DNA of 64,000 nucleotides from Leptospira noumeaensis. GTDB lineage: Bacteria > Spirochaetota > Leptospiria > Leptospirales > Leptospiraceae. The notes beneath the pieces are model-generated. The model was not told the DNA's origin, ran no database searches, and worked only from the letters and a program-made list of their open reading frames with translations. A program made the translations under genes and the position numbers. Shown here piece by piece: positions 1 to 9,869 of this stretch (position 1 is the stretch's first letter; every line of letters begins with the position of its first letter). The stretch covers positions 253,436 through 317,435 of the forward strand of contig NZ_RQFK01000028.1 of NCBI RefSeq assembly GCF_004770765.1, written 5' to 3'.

Positions 1-873
1 CTTTATCCAATAGCACCTAACAAAGGAACCATGAATATGTTCCCATCACTGTCCATAGAAATCACAACATCCATCAATGACTTCGATTTATCTCATCCGG
101 AAGGTGCTGATTTAGTTATTGTTCCTGCTATCCACAATTCAGAAAACAAAACCATCACCGAGTGGATTCAAAAACAATATCAAAAAGGTGCAACAGTTGT
201 TGGGATTTGTGATGGAGTCTGGACTTTAGGTTTTGCTCGACTTTTAAAAAACAAAAAAGCAACGGGACACTGGTATTCTAAAGAAGGATTATCCCAAAAA
301 TTTCCCGATACAGAATGGATTCAAAACAAAAGATATGTTCAAGACCAAAGGATCATCACAACAACTGGAGTGACTGCATCCATTCCTATTACCTTAGCAT
401 TGGTGGAATCAATTGTTGGAACAAAAAAAGCAAAAGAACTAGCGACGGAACTTGGAGTTTCTGATTGGAGTCCTTTTCATAAAACAGATGAATTTTATTT
501 TGATGGAAAAACATACCTTACAGCAGCAAAAAATCTAACTTTCCTTTGGAGCCATGAAACTTTTGGTATTCCCATCTATGATGGTATCGATGAGGTATCT
601 TTAGCACTCGTCGCAGATTCTTATTCACGAACATACAGATCAAAAGTCGTGGCAACCACCAACACTGAAGATTCGGTGATCACAAAATCAGGCCTTCGTT
701 TTTTTTCTGAATCCAAAACAATTGATAAAAACAAAATCCACTCATACATTCAGATAGAAAAAAACAAAAAAGCTTTTGAAGGATTGAGGGAAAGTCTTTC
801 TGAAATTCAAAAACGGTATGGGAGAACCACCATGAAGTTTGTGGCCTCACAATTAGAATTTCCACTAGATTAG
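1..873 (+). CDS. DJ-1/PfpI-family protein (5' end outside window)
   Basis: The reading frame is open from base 1 (LYPIAPNKGT precedes the first ATG at base 31), so the true start probably lies upstream and the ATG at 31 is internal. The fold looks like the DJ-1/PfpI (class I glutamine-amidotransferase-like) superfamily: a strand ending in DLVIVPA, then the nucleophile-elbow segment GICDGVWTLG, whose Cys is the expected active residue, then TTGVTASIPITLALVESIVG, typical of AraC-type DJ-1 domains. The last ~70 residues are hydrophilic and helical and could be a degraded or unusual extension; no clear AraC HTH is seen. Substrate unknown. Family assignment is fairly sure; the function is not. Confidence 0.7.
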   Translation, partial: LYPIAPNKGTMNMFPSLSIEITTSINDFDLSHPEGADLVIVPAIHNSENKTITEWIQKQYQKGATVVGICDGVWTLGFARLLKNKKATGHWYSKEGLSQKFPDTEWIQNKRYVQDQRIITTTGVTASIPITLALVESIVGTKKAKELATELGVSDWSPFHKTDEFYFDGKTYLTAAKNLTFLWSHETFGIPIYDGIDEVSLALVADSYSRTYRSKVVATTNTEDSVITKSGLRFFSESKTIDKNKIHSYIQIEKNKKAFEGLRESLSEIQKRYGRTTMKFVASQLEFPLD

Positions 874-960
874 TTTTGTATTATGTCGCTTCTAAGCACC
901 AATCTTTGGAAAAACGGAAATCAAAATCTTTAGTTTTCGAGTTTTAGACTAGCATCTCGT

Positions 961-2676
961 TTGTTTTCAAAAACATTGGAATCAAATCATCGTATGCATT
1001 CAAAACTTAGAGCTTATTTCGTCCTTTCCTTTTTGGCCTTCGGGTTCTTATTACTTTTAAGTGTACACCTGTTATTACAGACAAAAGCAGATAACTTAAC
1101 AATAGTTCTCTGCTTTGAATTTGGAATCTTAGTTCTATTCGGGTTTCTCTTTGGTTCTGCCTTAAGTTCCTGGTTCGGAAAAATATTTGGAAAACTAGAA
1201 CTTGCTTTTAAAGAAGTTGGGCTCGGGAATTTACAAACACGACTCTCTTACGAAAAAAACGATATATTTGCAGAGTTCTATTCGGGTTTCCATCGAATGT
1301 TGCAAGCCCAAGGGGAACTCATCCAACATATCAAATCATCGGCAGATACCTTATCTTCTGATTCACAAGAAATGAAATTGGTAACACTTGATTTTTCAAG
1401 TAACCTTCAATCCCAATCCGCTGCGACAGAAGAAGTGTCTGCTTCCATAGAAGAAATATCTGGAGTTGCTATTTCAATTTCAAACATTGCGGAAAACAAC
1501 TCTGTCAGCATGAACAATCTAACCAGCGAAGTGGATCACCTTTCTTTGGCGATTGACAAAACGGGTGAGTATGTTGTAGGAACACTTGATTCCATCAAAA
1601 ACATAATCGACCGTGCAGAAGCAGGAAAAAACACCTTACGCACAATGAATGAAGCTATGGATAACCTTTCTCATAGTTCACTTGAAATTTCTAAAACTGT
1701 TGATGTCATCGCAAAAATCAGTGAACAAGTGAATATGCTGGCTCTTAATGCTTCTATTGAAGCGGCAAGAGCGGGAGATGCAGGAAGAGGATTTGCTGTT
1801 GTTGCTGAAGAAGTTTCCAAACTTGCAGAAAGAACTGCTGGTGCGGTGAAAGGGATCGACTCTTTGATGAAAAAAAATCAAAATGATGTTTCCTTGGGTC
1901 GCGAACGAATTGAAAAAACTACGATGGAAATCCAAGAAATCATCGGGAACATCGATTCGATTTCTGAAAAAATTACAGAAGTCCACTCCGCAGTAAATTC
2001 ACAAAAAGAACTAAAAAACAAACTGCTAAAAGAAGCACTCTTTGTCAAAGAACGTTCTACAGAAATCAAAGACGCGGTGACAGAACACAAAACGGCAACC
2101 AATGAAGTGATGGCTTCGGTTGCCTCCATTAGCCAGTCTTCCTTTAGTAATTCAGAAAGTAGCGATTTACTCGCTGAAAAAATCACAGCCATTGCTAACA
2201 CAGCCGACAAACTCATATCTATGGTGGATTTATTCAAAACAAGTTTGGTTTCGGATGAATCATCAATTTCTAACAGAGATGAAACCACGCACAAACTCCA
2301 ATTCCGCTCAGACATTGGTAGTATTTACTATATCAAAGAAAAAGATTTATTGGAAGTTGTGTGGACTCCCAATTTTAGCGAAGAAAAATATATAGAAATC
2401 TTAAATGAAGCTCTAAACATTATCGAAAAACATAATATTCGGAAATGGCTTGCGGATACCAGAAGAATGGGATTAGTGACTCGTTCTGCTCAGGAATGGG
2501 TAAATGTAAACTGGTTTCCAAAGGCAAGTAACTCATCTTTAAGAAAGATGGCCGTAGTGGTTCCGAACTCGGCACTGGCAGCCATCTCCATTGATGACCA
2601 AACTCTCAAAACAGGGAATGTAGAACTAAAGTCCGTTCCTAGTTTGGAAATTGGAATTGAATGGTTAGAAAAATAA
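961..2676 (+). CDS. Methyl-accepting chemotaxis protein with C-terminal STAS-like domain
   Basis: Two membrane helices lie within the first ~75 residues with almost no periplasmic loop, followed by a HAMP-like segment and a long coiled-coil signalling domain. Its hairpin tip reads [17 protein letters not shown] and continues into [17 protein letters not shown], the CheA/CheW-binding signature. The last ~125 residues form a separate globular domain (key stretch [10 protein letters not shown], then PNSALAAIS). It closely resembles the stand-alone protein encoded at 33546-33938 beside another receptor. With no periplasmic sensor, input may come through the cytoplasmic C-terminal domain (inference). 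The frame opens at TTG 961; an ATG at 994 is an equally plausible start. Confidence 0.9.
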   Translation: MFSKTLESNHRMHSKLRAYFVLSFLAFGFLLLLSVHLLLQTKADNLTIVLCFEFGILVLFGFLFGSALSSWFGKIFGKLELAFKEVGLGNLQTRLSYEKNDIFAEFYSGFHRMLQAQGELIQHIKSSADTLSSDSQEMKLVTLDFSSNLQSQSAATEEVSASIEEISGVAISISNIAENNSVSMNNLTSEVDHLSLAIDKTGEYVVGTLDSIKNIIDRAEAGKNTLRTMNEAMDNLSHSSLEISKTVDVIAKISEQVNMLALNASIEAARAGDAGRGFAVVAEEVSKLAERTAGAVKGIDSLMKKNQNDVSLGRERIEKTTMEIQEIIGNIDSISEKITEVHSAVNSQKELKNKLLKEALFVKERSTEIKDAVTEHKTATNEVMASVASISQSSFSNSESSDLLAEKITAIANTADKLISMVDLFKTSLVSDESSISNRDETTHKLQFRSDIGSIYYIKEKDLLEVVWTPNFSEEKYIEILNEALNIIEKHNIRKWLADTRRMGLVTRSAQEWVNVNWFPKASNSSLRKMAVVVPNSALAAISIDDQTLKTGNVELKSVPSLEIGIEWLEK

Positions 2677-2694
2677 ACTAACCATTCACAAAAA

Positions 2695-2738
2695 AACAAC
2701 AAAACATAAATCTAAACAAAATGTTTTGTTGTTTTTAT
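2695..2738. terminator. Bidirectional terminator hairpin
   Basis: A perfect 13-bp stem, AACAACAAAACAT paired with ATGTTTTGTTGTT around a 13-base loop, has an A-run on the left and a T-run on the right. It sits between the convergent 3' ends of the methyl-accepting protein and the DUF4334 gene, so it can serve both. Confidence 0.8.
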
Positions 2739-3280
2739 TTATCTCTCTCTAAAACAAAAAAGAAAGGTTGTTTCATTCCTTTATAGTCCATACACCCAAA
2801 CATTGTATCCTGATTTACTTTTTTAAATACGTCATGGATAGGGAGATTGTCATAGATCATTGCAGCGGTAAGTTTCCCTCGAAACTCAATTCGACGAACT
2901 CGAGCTTTTGATTTTGATGTTTGGAATAAAAATCGAACTAACAAAAAAACATAACGTAAAGGCCATAAGTTTGTAGTTGGAACTAAAGTTGCTAACCGAA
3001 CAGGCATAATCGATGGATTTACTTTAAACAAAGTTTTTCCAAAAGATTTAAATACGAGTGGATGCACGTTATCAGCATCCACAAATTCTTTTCCATACCA
3101 ATTGAAGGTTTCTAATGCTCCATCCATTGTATGTCCTGTATGGAATCCGGAACCATGCCAACGACCAAACATATCTTCGATCGAAACTGTTTCTAAAGCA
3201 TCAAACAAGGCGAACGAATCGTCTGTAGAATTGTTCTTTTTACTACGCATTTCGTAGAATTTTTTTTCTAATTGATTCAT
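2735..3280 (-). CDS. GXWXG / DUF4334 domain protein
   Basis: The GXWXG motif is explicit (GRWHGSGFHTGH, around residues 39-50), followed by the DUF4334 half (RIEFRGKLTAAMIYDNLPIHDVF, then MDYKGM near the C-terminus). The 181-residue length matches the usual two-domain form. These proteins are soluble and of unknown biochemical role. The gene stands alone, converging on the upstream receptor gene. Confidence 0.85.
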   Translation of the reverse strand: MNQLEKKFYEMRSKKNNSTDDSFALFDALETVSIEDMFGRWHGSGFHTGHTMDGALETFNWYGKEFVDADNVHPLVFKSFGKTLFKVNPSIMPVRLATLVPTTNLWPLRYVFLLVRFLFQTSKSKARVRRIEFRGKLTAAMIYDNLPIHDVFKKVNQDTMFGCMDYKGMKQPFFFVLERDK

Positions 3281-3363
3281 GATAAAATTGTTTCCTCAGA
3301 CAATCTTTTACACCTGCGATTCCCCGGAAATATTTATACAAAACAAGTCACAATTTTCAATTC

Positions 3364-4086
3364 TCAATCAAGAACAGATTGTATTCGTTGTCTCTCTTCA
3401 TTGATTCGATTTATTGCTTCTTCTATATTTTTTTGAAACAAATTTGCATTTGATAACGTCAGATAATTTCCTTCAACAGTAGTTAAACCCAATGATTTAG
3501 ATGTCATAGTGGCAATCCAAACGCGGGAAAGTTCCCCTTTGGATTGATGAATCATCCACAAAGAAGCCACCCTAGAATCCTTTGCAAAATCACCAGCAAA
3601 TAGTCGCATATCATTAAACTCTGCTTGCGAAGCAATTCGATCTACTTCATGAATGAGTGAGTCCACTTCCGATTGTAATTCTACTTGTTTACCGAATAAA
3701 TTTGATTTAGAAATTACGAATAACCGTTTTGAAATATGATATAAAATGTCTAGATAAACCAAAACTTTCTTCAACATAAAAGTTTGTTTTTGAAATGTTG
3801 TTTCATTCGGTTCTAACTCAGATAATCTTTTTAACTTTTGAGATGTAAGCGAAATAAACTTAAGTTTTGATTCCACTGCTTTAGCTTCGGTTTTTTCAAC
3901 GATTGTATGATAGATAGAATTTGTTTCTGTATTCGTACGGAGCAGGATTCTCTTTTTCTCTTCCGGTTGATTAGATTCTTTAGAAGCCCAATCAGATATT
4001 TCTTTTTGAAGTTGATTGATTTGTTTTTGAATGATAACCTCTTTCTCTGAATCGGTGGACAAATTAGGATTCTTGTTCAATTTCAT
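3364..4086 (-). CDS. Divergent flagellin (FlaB)-like protein
   Basis: Residues ~141-200 carry the spirochaete FlaB core signature: EVDRIASQAEFNDMRLFAGD is followed by FAKDSRVASLW and IATMTSKSLGL. FlaB has EVDRIASQAEFN, then ARGSRVASMW, then GTMTSKALKL. What surrounds it is not flagellin-like. The canonical N-terminal D0 segment (INHNLSAVNAHRSL) is absent and replaced by ~110 charged, coiled-coil-like residues, and the protein ends without the terminal D0 helix. It is unlikely to polymerise as a normal filament subunit; a filament accessory, cap or chaperone role is inference. It follows the 382-residue gene by ~15 bp on the same strand, so the two are probably co-transcribed. Confidence 0.7.
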   Translation of the reverse strand: MKLNKNPNLSTDSEKEVIIQKQINQLQKEISDWASKESNQPEEKKRILLRTNTETNSIYHTIVEKTEAKAVESKLKFISLTSQKLKRLSELEPNETTFQKQTFMLKKVLVYLDILYHISKRLFVISKSNLFGKQVELQSEVDSLIHEVDRIASQAEFNDMRLFAGDFAKDSRVASLWMIHQSKGELSRVWIATMTSKSLGLTTVEGNYLTLSNANLFQKNIEEAINRINEERQRIQSVLD

Positions 4087-4101
4087 AATGACCTCTATGT
4101 C

Positions 4102-5250
4102 TCAGGGAAAATACACTTTACGTTCTTTTTGTAAAACCGACAATGCATCATCGATCAAAGGAAGGGATTCTCTTGCCATAGCCGCCGTAGACACAGTCAA
4201 AATCCCTCCATAATGATTCGCCAAACGTAATCTCTTACAAACATCCTTATCACCACCAGTAACGATTGAAATTTGTCCGATCACTTGAACGAGAGATGAT
4301 ACCACCATTTGTTGGTTCTGCCGATCCATCCCATGATACACTCCACTTTGCATATGAAAGGCTCTTTCTTTGATGGTTTGGATTGCCGATACAAAGGATG
4401 AATACCGGATGCCTAGTAAATCTAAAGATTTTTGATTTTTCGTTATACCGTTTCTCTGATTTTGGTTTTTTAAAAATTCTCGTTCCGCAAAATTCAAAAA
4501 ATAAAATCTAACAGAGTATTGGTGCCATATGGCTCGATTCATTTTTAGGCGACTTAGAAACTGATTTAAAATACTTAAAACACTATTAATCCAATCGTAA
4601 GTAGTATCAGGCGAATTTTGGGATGAATTTGTTTCTTCCAATTCAAAATCAATTCCTAGGGGTAAAGGGAAAAATTGTATGGATTCTGTTTTCTTTGAGC
4701 CAAACCAGGGAACAAGGTAGTCAACCTTCAATGGCCCCCAAGGCAAATCCTCTTTTGTTTTCAAGAAAAAATGCGGGTGATTGCCAATTTTCAATTTTTC
4801 TCCCAATGAAAGGATCGAATTTTGGATTTGAATGGAATCGGATTCGAATTCTTTTTTCCCATAACCTTTTAAGCCAAATTGTAGACAAAGATTTTGCCAA
4901 ACTTCCACGAGTGTAATGACAAGTAGAATCAAAACCTCAGAACGAATGGAAGCACAGTATAACGAACGATAAGTGGAAGTATCTGTATTTTCTAAAACTG
5001 GAAACTGGGTTTTTAGCTCTTCTGAAAACAATTTTAGAAATGTATCCAACTCCATTCCTTCTTTGTAAATTTTTCTAACAATTTCCTTTTTGATTTTTTC
5101 TGCTCCCGCCATAGGATAGGTGGGGAGTTGGTCTTTATGGGCATTTTCAGATATTGGCCTCAGATTTGGTTCTGAAGCTGTTTGGTTTCGAATGCCAGCT
5201 ACAAGGAGAGTCGTGAAAGAAAGTTTTTTCAGAAAATCGATTCGCTGCAT
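4102..5250 (-). CDS. Hypothetical exported protein upstream of flagellin-like gene
   Basis: I do not recognise this 382-residue protein. The N-terminus (MQRIDFLKKLSFTTLLVAG) looks like a signal peptide or membrane anchor, and another hydrophobic helix lies near residues 107-120 (LILLVITLVEVW). The C-terminal ~110 residues are helical and Gln/Ala-rich. It is the first gene of a two-gene unit with the flagellin-like protein, which hints at a surface- or flagellum-related job, but nothing in the sequence itself shows this. The gene is divergent from the DUF1554 lipoprotein. Confidence 0.6.
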   Translation of the reverse strand: MQRIDFLKKLSFTTLLVAGIRNQTASEPNLRPISENAHKDQLPTYPMAGAEKIKKEIVRKIYKEGMELDTFLKLFSEELKTQFPVLENTDTSTYRSLYCASIRSEVLILLVITLVEVWQNLCLQFGLKGYGKKEFESDSIQIQNSILSLGEKLKIGNHPHFFLKTKEDLPWGPLKVDYLVPWFGSKKTESIQFFPLPLGIDFELEETNSSQNSPDTTYDWINSVLSILNQFLSRLKMNRAIWHQYSVRFYFLNFAEREFLKNQNQRNGITKNQKSLDLLGIRYSSFVSAIQTIKERAFHMQSGVYHGMDRQNQQMVVSSLVQVIGQISIVTGGDKDVCKRLRLANHYGGILTVSTAAMARESLPLIDDALSVLQKERKVYFP

Positions 5251-5366
5251 AGTTAGAAAGGCTTATTTAGATTCTAACGTTCAAGACAATAAAATAAACG
5301 ATCGAAGAAAGTTGATAATAATTGCAATTTATTGACAATTAGTATACAATTTGAAAAGGTTTTTCA

Positions 5367-6320
5367 ATGAGTTCCCCAAAAAACATACGTCTATATTTAT
5401 TTTTCCAGATTTTGCTTCTTACGTTATTTGTTTTTGAATTCAATTGTAAAATTGCAGAATCCGACAATCTTTGTGACCCAAACTCAAAAGCTTTTAAAAA
5501 TACTCAAATTTCCAAAATTCTATTAAAGGATAAATCCCCCACTTGCGGAAAAGACTATATTTCAACAGTTATACCATACTCAATATCAGGCTCCATCGCG
5601 GGATTAGCTAGTTCGGGTTTAAAACTCTCGCTAAATGGAAGTAATTCTTTGACCATTGACATCAATAGTATAAAATTTTCATTCACCAATGTTCTAACGA
5701 CAGGATCAAGCTACGCAGTGACGATCACGAACCAACCCACAGGACTTTTTTGTACGATTACAAACGGCGCAGGTCTAATAAGAGATTCCGACATCACTTC
5801 CATAATGATTACCTGCGCAGTTTCCTGTAACCCTTGCAAAATTTTTCTATCGAATTCTGGATACCCACCAAATCCAGGAAGTGCGGTAAACTTTGATACA
5901 TCTTGTTCTACAGATGCAAATTATCCTGGTACGGGAACTTATAAAGCAATGGTCGTCGATGGAGTGACAAGACGAGCTTCTTTGAGTGCAAATATCGGAG
6001 ATGGTCAGATCGATTGGATTTTTGCACCAAATCGAACTTATTATCAGACAGCTGGTACGATCGGTACGACTAGTTCAGGCGGGTTATTTATTTCCACACT
6101 CACAAACACATTTTCAGTCAATTCCAAATACTGGACTGGCTTAAACACTAACTGGACAACTAACGTTAGTAATACTTGTAATTTATGGACAAGCAATTTA
6201 GGAACTTATAATGGAGTTATGGGACAAGGCAATTCCACCGTAATTGCAGATATTACTGCAGGCTGGACGCCCGATCCATGTAATTTAAGTAATCAGCAAT
6301 TGATTTGCGTAGAACAGTAA
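5367..6320 (+). CDS. DUF1554 lipoprotein
   Basis: The signal peptide ends in FEFNC, acceptable as a spirochaete lipobox, so the protein is probably lipid-anchored. Residues ~65-150 form an Ig-like repeat common in Leptospira surface proteins (GLKLSLNGSNSLTI, then TNQPTGLFCTITNGAG). The C-terminal half is DUF1554: paired cysteines, GTYKAMVVDGVTRRA, YWTGLNTNW, and the typical ending LICVEQ. Exact function is unknown; a surface location is inferred from the family. AAGG upstream of the ATG serves as ribosome-binding site. Confidence 0.8.
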   Translation: MSSPKNIRLYLFFQILLLTLFVFEFNCKIAESDNLCDPNSKAFKNTQISKILLKDKSPTCGKDYISTVIPYSISGSIAGLASSGLKLSLNGSNSLTIDINSIKFSFTNVLTTGSSYAVTITNQPTGLFCTITNGAGLIRDSDITSIMITCAVSCNPCKIFLSNSGYPPNPGSAVNFDTSCSTDANYPGTGTYKAMVVDGVTRRASLSANIGDGQIDWIFAPNRTYYQTAGTIGTTSSGGLFISTLTNTFSVNSKYWTGLNTNWTTNVSNTCNLWTSNLGTYNGVMGQGNSTVIADITAGWTPDPCNLSNQQLICVEQ

Positions 6321-6363
6321 TTTACCCACTTGCAAAACATTCAATATATGTTATCCTATTCCT

Positions 6364-6774
6364 ATGAATGTAGCCGATTCCGAGATCAAATCCCTCCTTC
6401 AGTCTTATAAAAAAATTACAGTATACGGGCTCAGTAATGATTTATCAAAACCAAGCCACTATGTCCCTGTTTATATCCGAGACAAAGGATGGGAAGTGGT
6501 AGGAACCTACCCCAAAGAACATAACGTAGGTGGATTTACTATTTATAAAAGTTTAAAGGATGTTCCAAAAGAAGATAGGAAATTCATCGATGTGTTTCGC
6601 AGTTCCGATAAAATTCCGGAAGTCATCGATGAAATTTTAAGTTTAGGGGGAACCGAAGTGATTTGGCTTCAATTGGGAATTTCACATCCGGAAGCAGAAA
6701 AAAAAGCCGAAGAAGCAGGCATACGTGTGGTTTCTAACCGATGCCTCATCATTGAACATAGAAATTATTTTTAG
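6364..6774 (+). CDS. CoA-binding domain protein (YccU-like)
   Basis: A 136-residue Rossmann-type CoA_binding_2 protein. The first strand and nucleotide loop read ITVYGLSNDLSKPSHYV, followed by KGWEVVGTYP, TIYKSLKDVP, IWLQLGISHPEAEKKAEEAGI and the closing VSNRCLIIEH. Length and motif order match the family closely. The cellular role of these small proteins is unclear; they resemble the CoA-binding domain of succinyl-CoA synthetase. Confidence 0.88.
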   Translation: MNVADSEIKSLLQSYKKITVYGLSNDLSKPSHYVPVYIRDKGWEVVGTYPKEHNVGGFTIYKSLKDVPKEDRKFIDVFRSSDKIPEVIDEILSLGGTEVIWLQLGISHPEAEKKAEEAGIRVVSNRCLIIEHRNYF

Positions 6775-6895
6775 TAAATAAAAAGTGTGGATACGAATCC
6801 ATCCCGTATAAAAAAACTATAGTTCGTTGTAAGTTCAGAACTTTAAACCAATCAAAGAGTAAAATCAATACAGGATGGTAACTCGAGTGATGAGA

Positions 6896-7327
6896 TTAAC
6901 TTTTCCTCTTAGATTGATAATCGGTCCAAGACCCACAACTCCAAATGGCCCAATACACAAGTAATGGTTGGAAAAATAAACGAATGAGTCTGGCCCTATC
7001 TGTATCCAATCCAAAAGCACTGATTCCATTTACATACTGAGAGATGTTGCCAGGAAAAATAAGAACAAAAAACAAAGCGACAATCCAACCAACTTGAGCT
7101 TGTTTGCTTTTCAGAAAAATCAAAGACAATCCTAAAGTGATTTCTACCACTCCTGACAAAAGAACCACTAAATCAGCATTCAGCGGTAACCAAGTGGGCA
7201 CTTGCGCTAAAAACTCTGTCCTATGCCATGTTAGGTGGCCTGCTCCCGCAAAAACCAAAAAGGCTCCAAGTAGGATACGTAATCCCGTCTGATAAATACT
7301 TCTTTCGACTGTGTTAGAATGATTCAT
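6896..7327 (-). CDS. DoxX-family membrane protein
   Basis: 143 residues with four predicted membrane helices, including ILLGAFLVFAGAGHL, VVLLSGVVEITLGLSLIF and VALFFVLIFPGNISQYV. The GAGHL near the first helix and the E/G-rich second helix fit the DoxX-like family (inner-membrane proteins, some linked to redox stress). It is divergent from the TonB-dependent receptor, and the 140-bp intergenic region contains a TGAG/TCTCA palindrome that could affect both promoters. Confidence 0.8.
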   Translation of the reverse strand: MNHSNTVERSIYQTGLRILLGAFLVFAGAGHLTWHRTEFLAQVPTWLPLNADLVVLLSGVVEITLGLSLIFLKSKQAQVGWIVALFFVLIFPGNISQYVNGISAFGLDTDRARLIRLFFQPLLVYWAIWSCGSWTDYQSKRKS

Positions 7328-7410
7328 AAGACTTTAGACTCAAAACTTGTGATTTTAGACTTCGAGTCCCCTTCCTTCTCATTTTAAGGGAGAGCCCAAG
7401 GTAATGATTT

Positions 7411-7425
7411 TGAGTCTTTATCTCA
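7411..7425. promoter_or_regulatory. Candidate Fur-family operator 1
   Basis: TGAGTCTTTATCTCA is an imperfect inverted repeat of the TGAGA/TCTCA type, located ~45 bp before the TonB receptor start. It shares its outer half-sites with two more palindromes, one at the start of the same gene and one before the PepSY gene. Iron-linked control is inferred. Confidence 0.45.
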
Positions 7426-7468
7426 TTTTTAAGTCGACAAATAATGAATCTTACGGACGATTGGCCGT

Positions 7469-9853
7469 ATGGCCCTTATTTTTGAGAATCAATCTCATAT
7501 AAATGACCGCTCCATCAGACAGAATCGCTCCTTTTTTTCGCTGATTGTTCTAAATTTTTACTATTCGATCCTTTTCTTCTGTTTCCTCTCCCTACTCACA
7601 ACCAAAGTTCACGCGCAAAACTTAGAGAAAAAAACTGACCGCACACAAGAAGGGACTGGATCTGATTCCAATTCCGGAACCAAACCTGTGGAACAAGGGA
7701 TTCGTGTGACTGGCAAAAAGGATCCGAGGGACAGAGAAATCCTTCGGACACCTAATAGTATCAGTCGTTTGAACGAACAAGAAATCCAAGATGCAGGGAT
7801 CAACCGGACAAACGATATCGATAAACAAGTTCCCAATTTTTCCATCATTGATTCGGGATCGCGTAACTTTACTTATTTTAATATTCGTGGGATGCGAAGT
7901 ATTGCTTTCAGTGAACCAGCAGTGGGTTTGATTTTAGATGGAGTTCCATTGAATGATAATGTGGCACTTAACACAGAGTTATATGGACTAGAAAACATAG
8001 AAGTGTACCGAGGAAGCCAAGCAACTTTGTTTGGAAAAAACTTCCAAGGGGGTGTAGTTGAGATTCGAACCAAAAAACCAACAAATGTAGCAGAAGGAAA
8101 AATTACTTACGATGTTGGAAATTATAAAAAACAAGAGATCTCAACTTATTACAATGCACCCATCATCAAAGATACTTTGTATTTTGGAATCGCCGGTAAA
8201 TCAACAGAACGTGAAGGATATCTTTCCAATATAACAGGATTTTATTATCCAAACAATCGCCCTTACGAAATTCCCATTGAAATCTATAAAACTCATCCCG
8301 ATGGAAGGAAAGGAAAAGCAGGACGATTTAGATTGTTCTTCACACCTAATGAAATATTTGAAGCCGATTTACAAGTGAGTGCAGAGAGTTTTGATGACGG
8401 CTCTCTCAACTTAGTTAATTATTTGGGGGCAAAATCCGAAAGAGAAAAAGCTCTATTACAAGGATGTGTGGCAATGCCTGCCAACTGTTCTAAGTTATAT
8501 GGAACTTACGTTAACAGAGTAAATGGAGATAGAAAAGTATACTGGGACTACGAAGGAAAAAGTAATGTAACAGGAAATACTTACTCTTTAGCTACAACCA
8601 CTAAACTACCCCATACCAATTTAAAAACTGCTTCTGCTATTCGAAAGATGGACATTGACCCAATCACTGCCGATTCTGATTTTACGACAGTAGACCAAAA
8701 CAGATCAATTTATGTAGAGAAGGCCACAACTTTCCTAAACGATGTTTACGTTGAATCAAAAGACAAAAATGATCCCCTGCAATTTAAAGCAGGAATTTAT
8801 GCTTCCAGTAAAGTCACAAATATAGACCAAGCAAGAGAACACAGATCCCCAATTTATGTGATTAATGATTTCCCTGGACTTACTGCCCCCACCAGGGAGA
8901 AAAACCTTTCAAGACTACAAGATCGAAACGTAAGTTTTTATACTCACAATAGTTATACATTTGCTGAAAAATTTACTGCAACCTTAGGTGCTCGATTAGA
9001 AAGACAAGAAAGCCGTCTTTCACATACCGAACAAGCAGTGGGGATTTCTCGTTCAGGAAATCCACTCGGCGAGACACTAGTGTTATCCGACCCATACACA
9101 ATTAACAATCGTTACAACTACAATGTATCCCGAATGATTTTTGATTATAAACCGATCGAAAACTTAATGTTTTTTATAGGTTTTAGTCGCGGATACAAAA
9201 ATGCAGGTTATAGCACCGTCGTCAATATCCCTGACAAGGCCGCATTCAAACCAGAAATTAACGATACAATTGAAGCTGGGGTTAAGTCCGAATTTTTCAA
9301 AGGAAAATTTGGATTAAAATATACGCAGTTTTATACAGAAACACAAAACTTCCACGTGGTGCGAGCCATCAACCTTTCGCAATACATCAATCTCAATGCG
9401 GAAATGGTTACAATTAGAGGTTATGAATTAGAAACATTCATCAAACCACAAAAAGATACCAAACTAGGACTTTCTGCTGGTTATACGGAAGGGATCTTCA
9501 ACAAGTTTTATGATTCAGTTCTCAATCGTGACTTCAATGGCAAATGGGTTCATTTCATTCCCAAATACGACATTGTCAGTTATCTACAATTTAGAAATGA
9601 ATATGGAATTTTTTTCCGAGGTGAATTCCAAGCAGTCGGACAAATGTACTTTGCGGCAGATAACACTGTTTATAGCGATCCTTACTATGTAATCAATGCA
9701 AGGGTCGGATACGAAACCGACACCATCTCTGCCTATCTTTACATGAATAATATCAACGATCGATATTATTTCACTTCGTACATCGATGGAACTTTTCAAG
9801 CCGTACCCGGCGCACCCAAAACATACGGATTTATGTTAACTTATAAAATTTGA
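7469..9853 (+). CDS. TonB-dependent outer-membrane receptor
   Basis: A 794-residue receptor with an N-terminal signal segment (hydrophobic ~27-46, ending HAQ). The plug domain contains VTGKKDPRDREI, RTPNSISRLNEQEIQDAGI, FNIRGMRS, LDGVPLND, then IEVYRGSQATLFGKNFQGG. The rest is a 22-strand-type beta-barrel that ends in a hydrophobic-aromatic strand (YGFMLTYKI). It would import a metal chelate or other nutrient across the outer membrane using TonB energy; the substrate cannot be read from sequence. The Fur-like site overlapping its first codons and the nearby PepSY gene suggest an iron compound. The ATG at 7469 is the only in-frame start after a stop at 7445. Confidence 0.93.
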   Translation: MALIFENQSHINDRSIRQNRSFFSLIVLNFYYSILFFCFLSLLTTKVHAQNLEKKTDRTQEGTGSDSNSGTKPVEQGIRVTGKKDPRDREILRTPNSISRLNEQEIQDAGINRTNDIDKQVPNFSIIDSGSRNFTYFNIRGMRSIAFSEPAVGLILDGVPLNDNVALNTELYGLENIEVYRGSQATLFGKNFQGGVVEIRTKKPTNVAEGKITYDVGNYKKQEISTYYNAPIIKDTLYFGIAGKSTEREGYLSNITGFYYPNNRPYEIPIEIYKTHPDGRKGKAGRFRLFFTPNEIFEADLQVSAESFDDGSLNLVNYLGAKSEREKALLQGCVAMPANCSKLYGTYVNRVNGDRKVYWDYEGKSNVTGNTYSLATTTKLPHTNLKTASAIRKMDIDPITADSDFTTVDQNRSIYVEKATTFLNDVYVESKDKNDPLQFKAGIYASSKVTNIDQAREHRSPIYVINDFPGLTAPTREKNLSRLQDRNVSFYTHNSYTFAEKFTATLGARLERQESRLSHTEQAVGISRSGNPLGETLVLSDPYTINNRYNYNVSRMIFDYKPIENLMFFIGFSRGYKNAGYSTVVNIPDKAAFKPEINDTIEAGVKSEFFKGKFGLKYTQFYTETQNFHVVRAINLSQYINLNAEMVTIRGYELETFIKPQKDTKLGLSAGYTEGIFNKFYDSVLNRDFNGKWVHFIPKYDIVSYLQFRNEYGIFFRGEFQAVGQMYFAADNTVYSDPYYVINARVGYETDTISAYLYMNNINDRYYFTSYIDGTFQAVPGAPKTYGFMLTYKI
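7483..7497. promoter_or_regulatory. Candidate Fur-family operator 2
   Basis: TGAGAATCAATCTCA resembles the 7-1-7 Fur box layout with 6 of 7 pairs matching. It overlaps codons 5-10 of the TonB receptor, a position where a bound repressor could block transcription elongation. Confidence 0.5.
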
Positions 9854-9869
9854 ATTTCTGGAGAACCCT

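Noticed and set aside
5332..5350. TTGACA ... TATACAAT as a sigma-70 promoter for the DUF1554 gene
   Set aside because: The spacing between the two elements is only ~6 bp, far from the required ~17.
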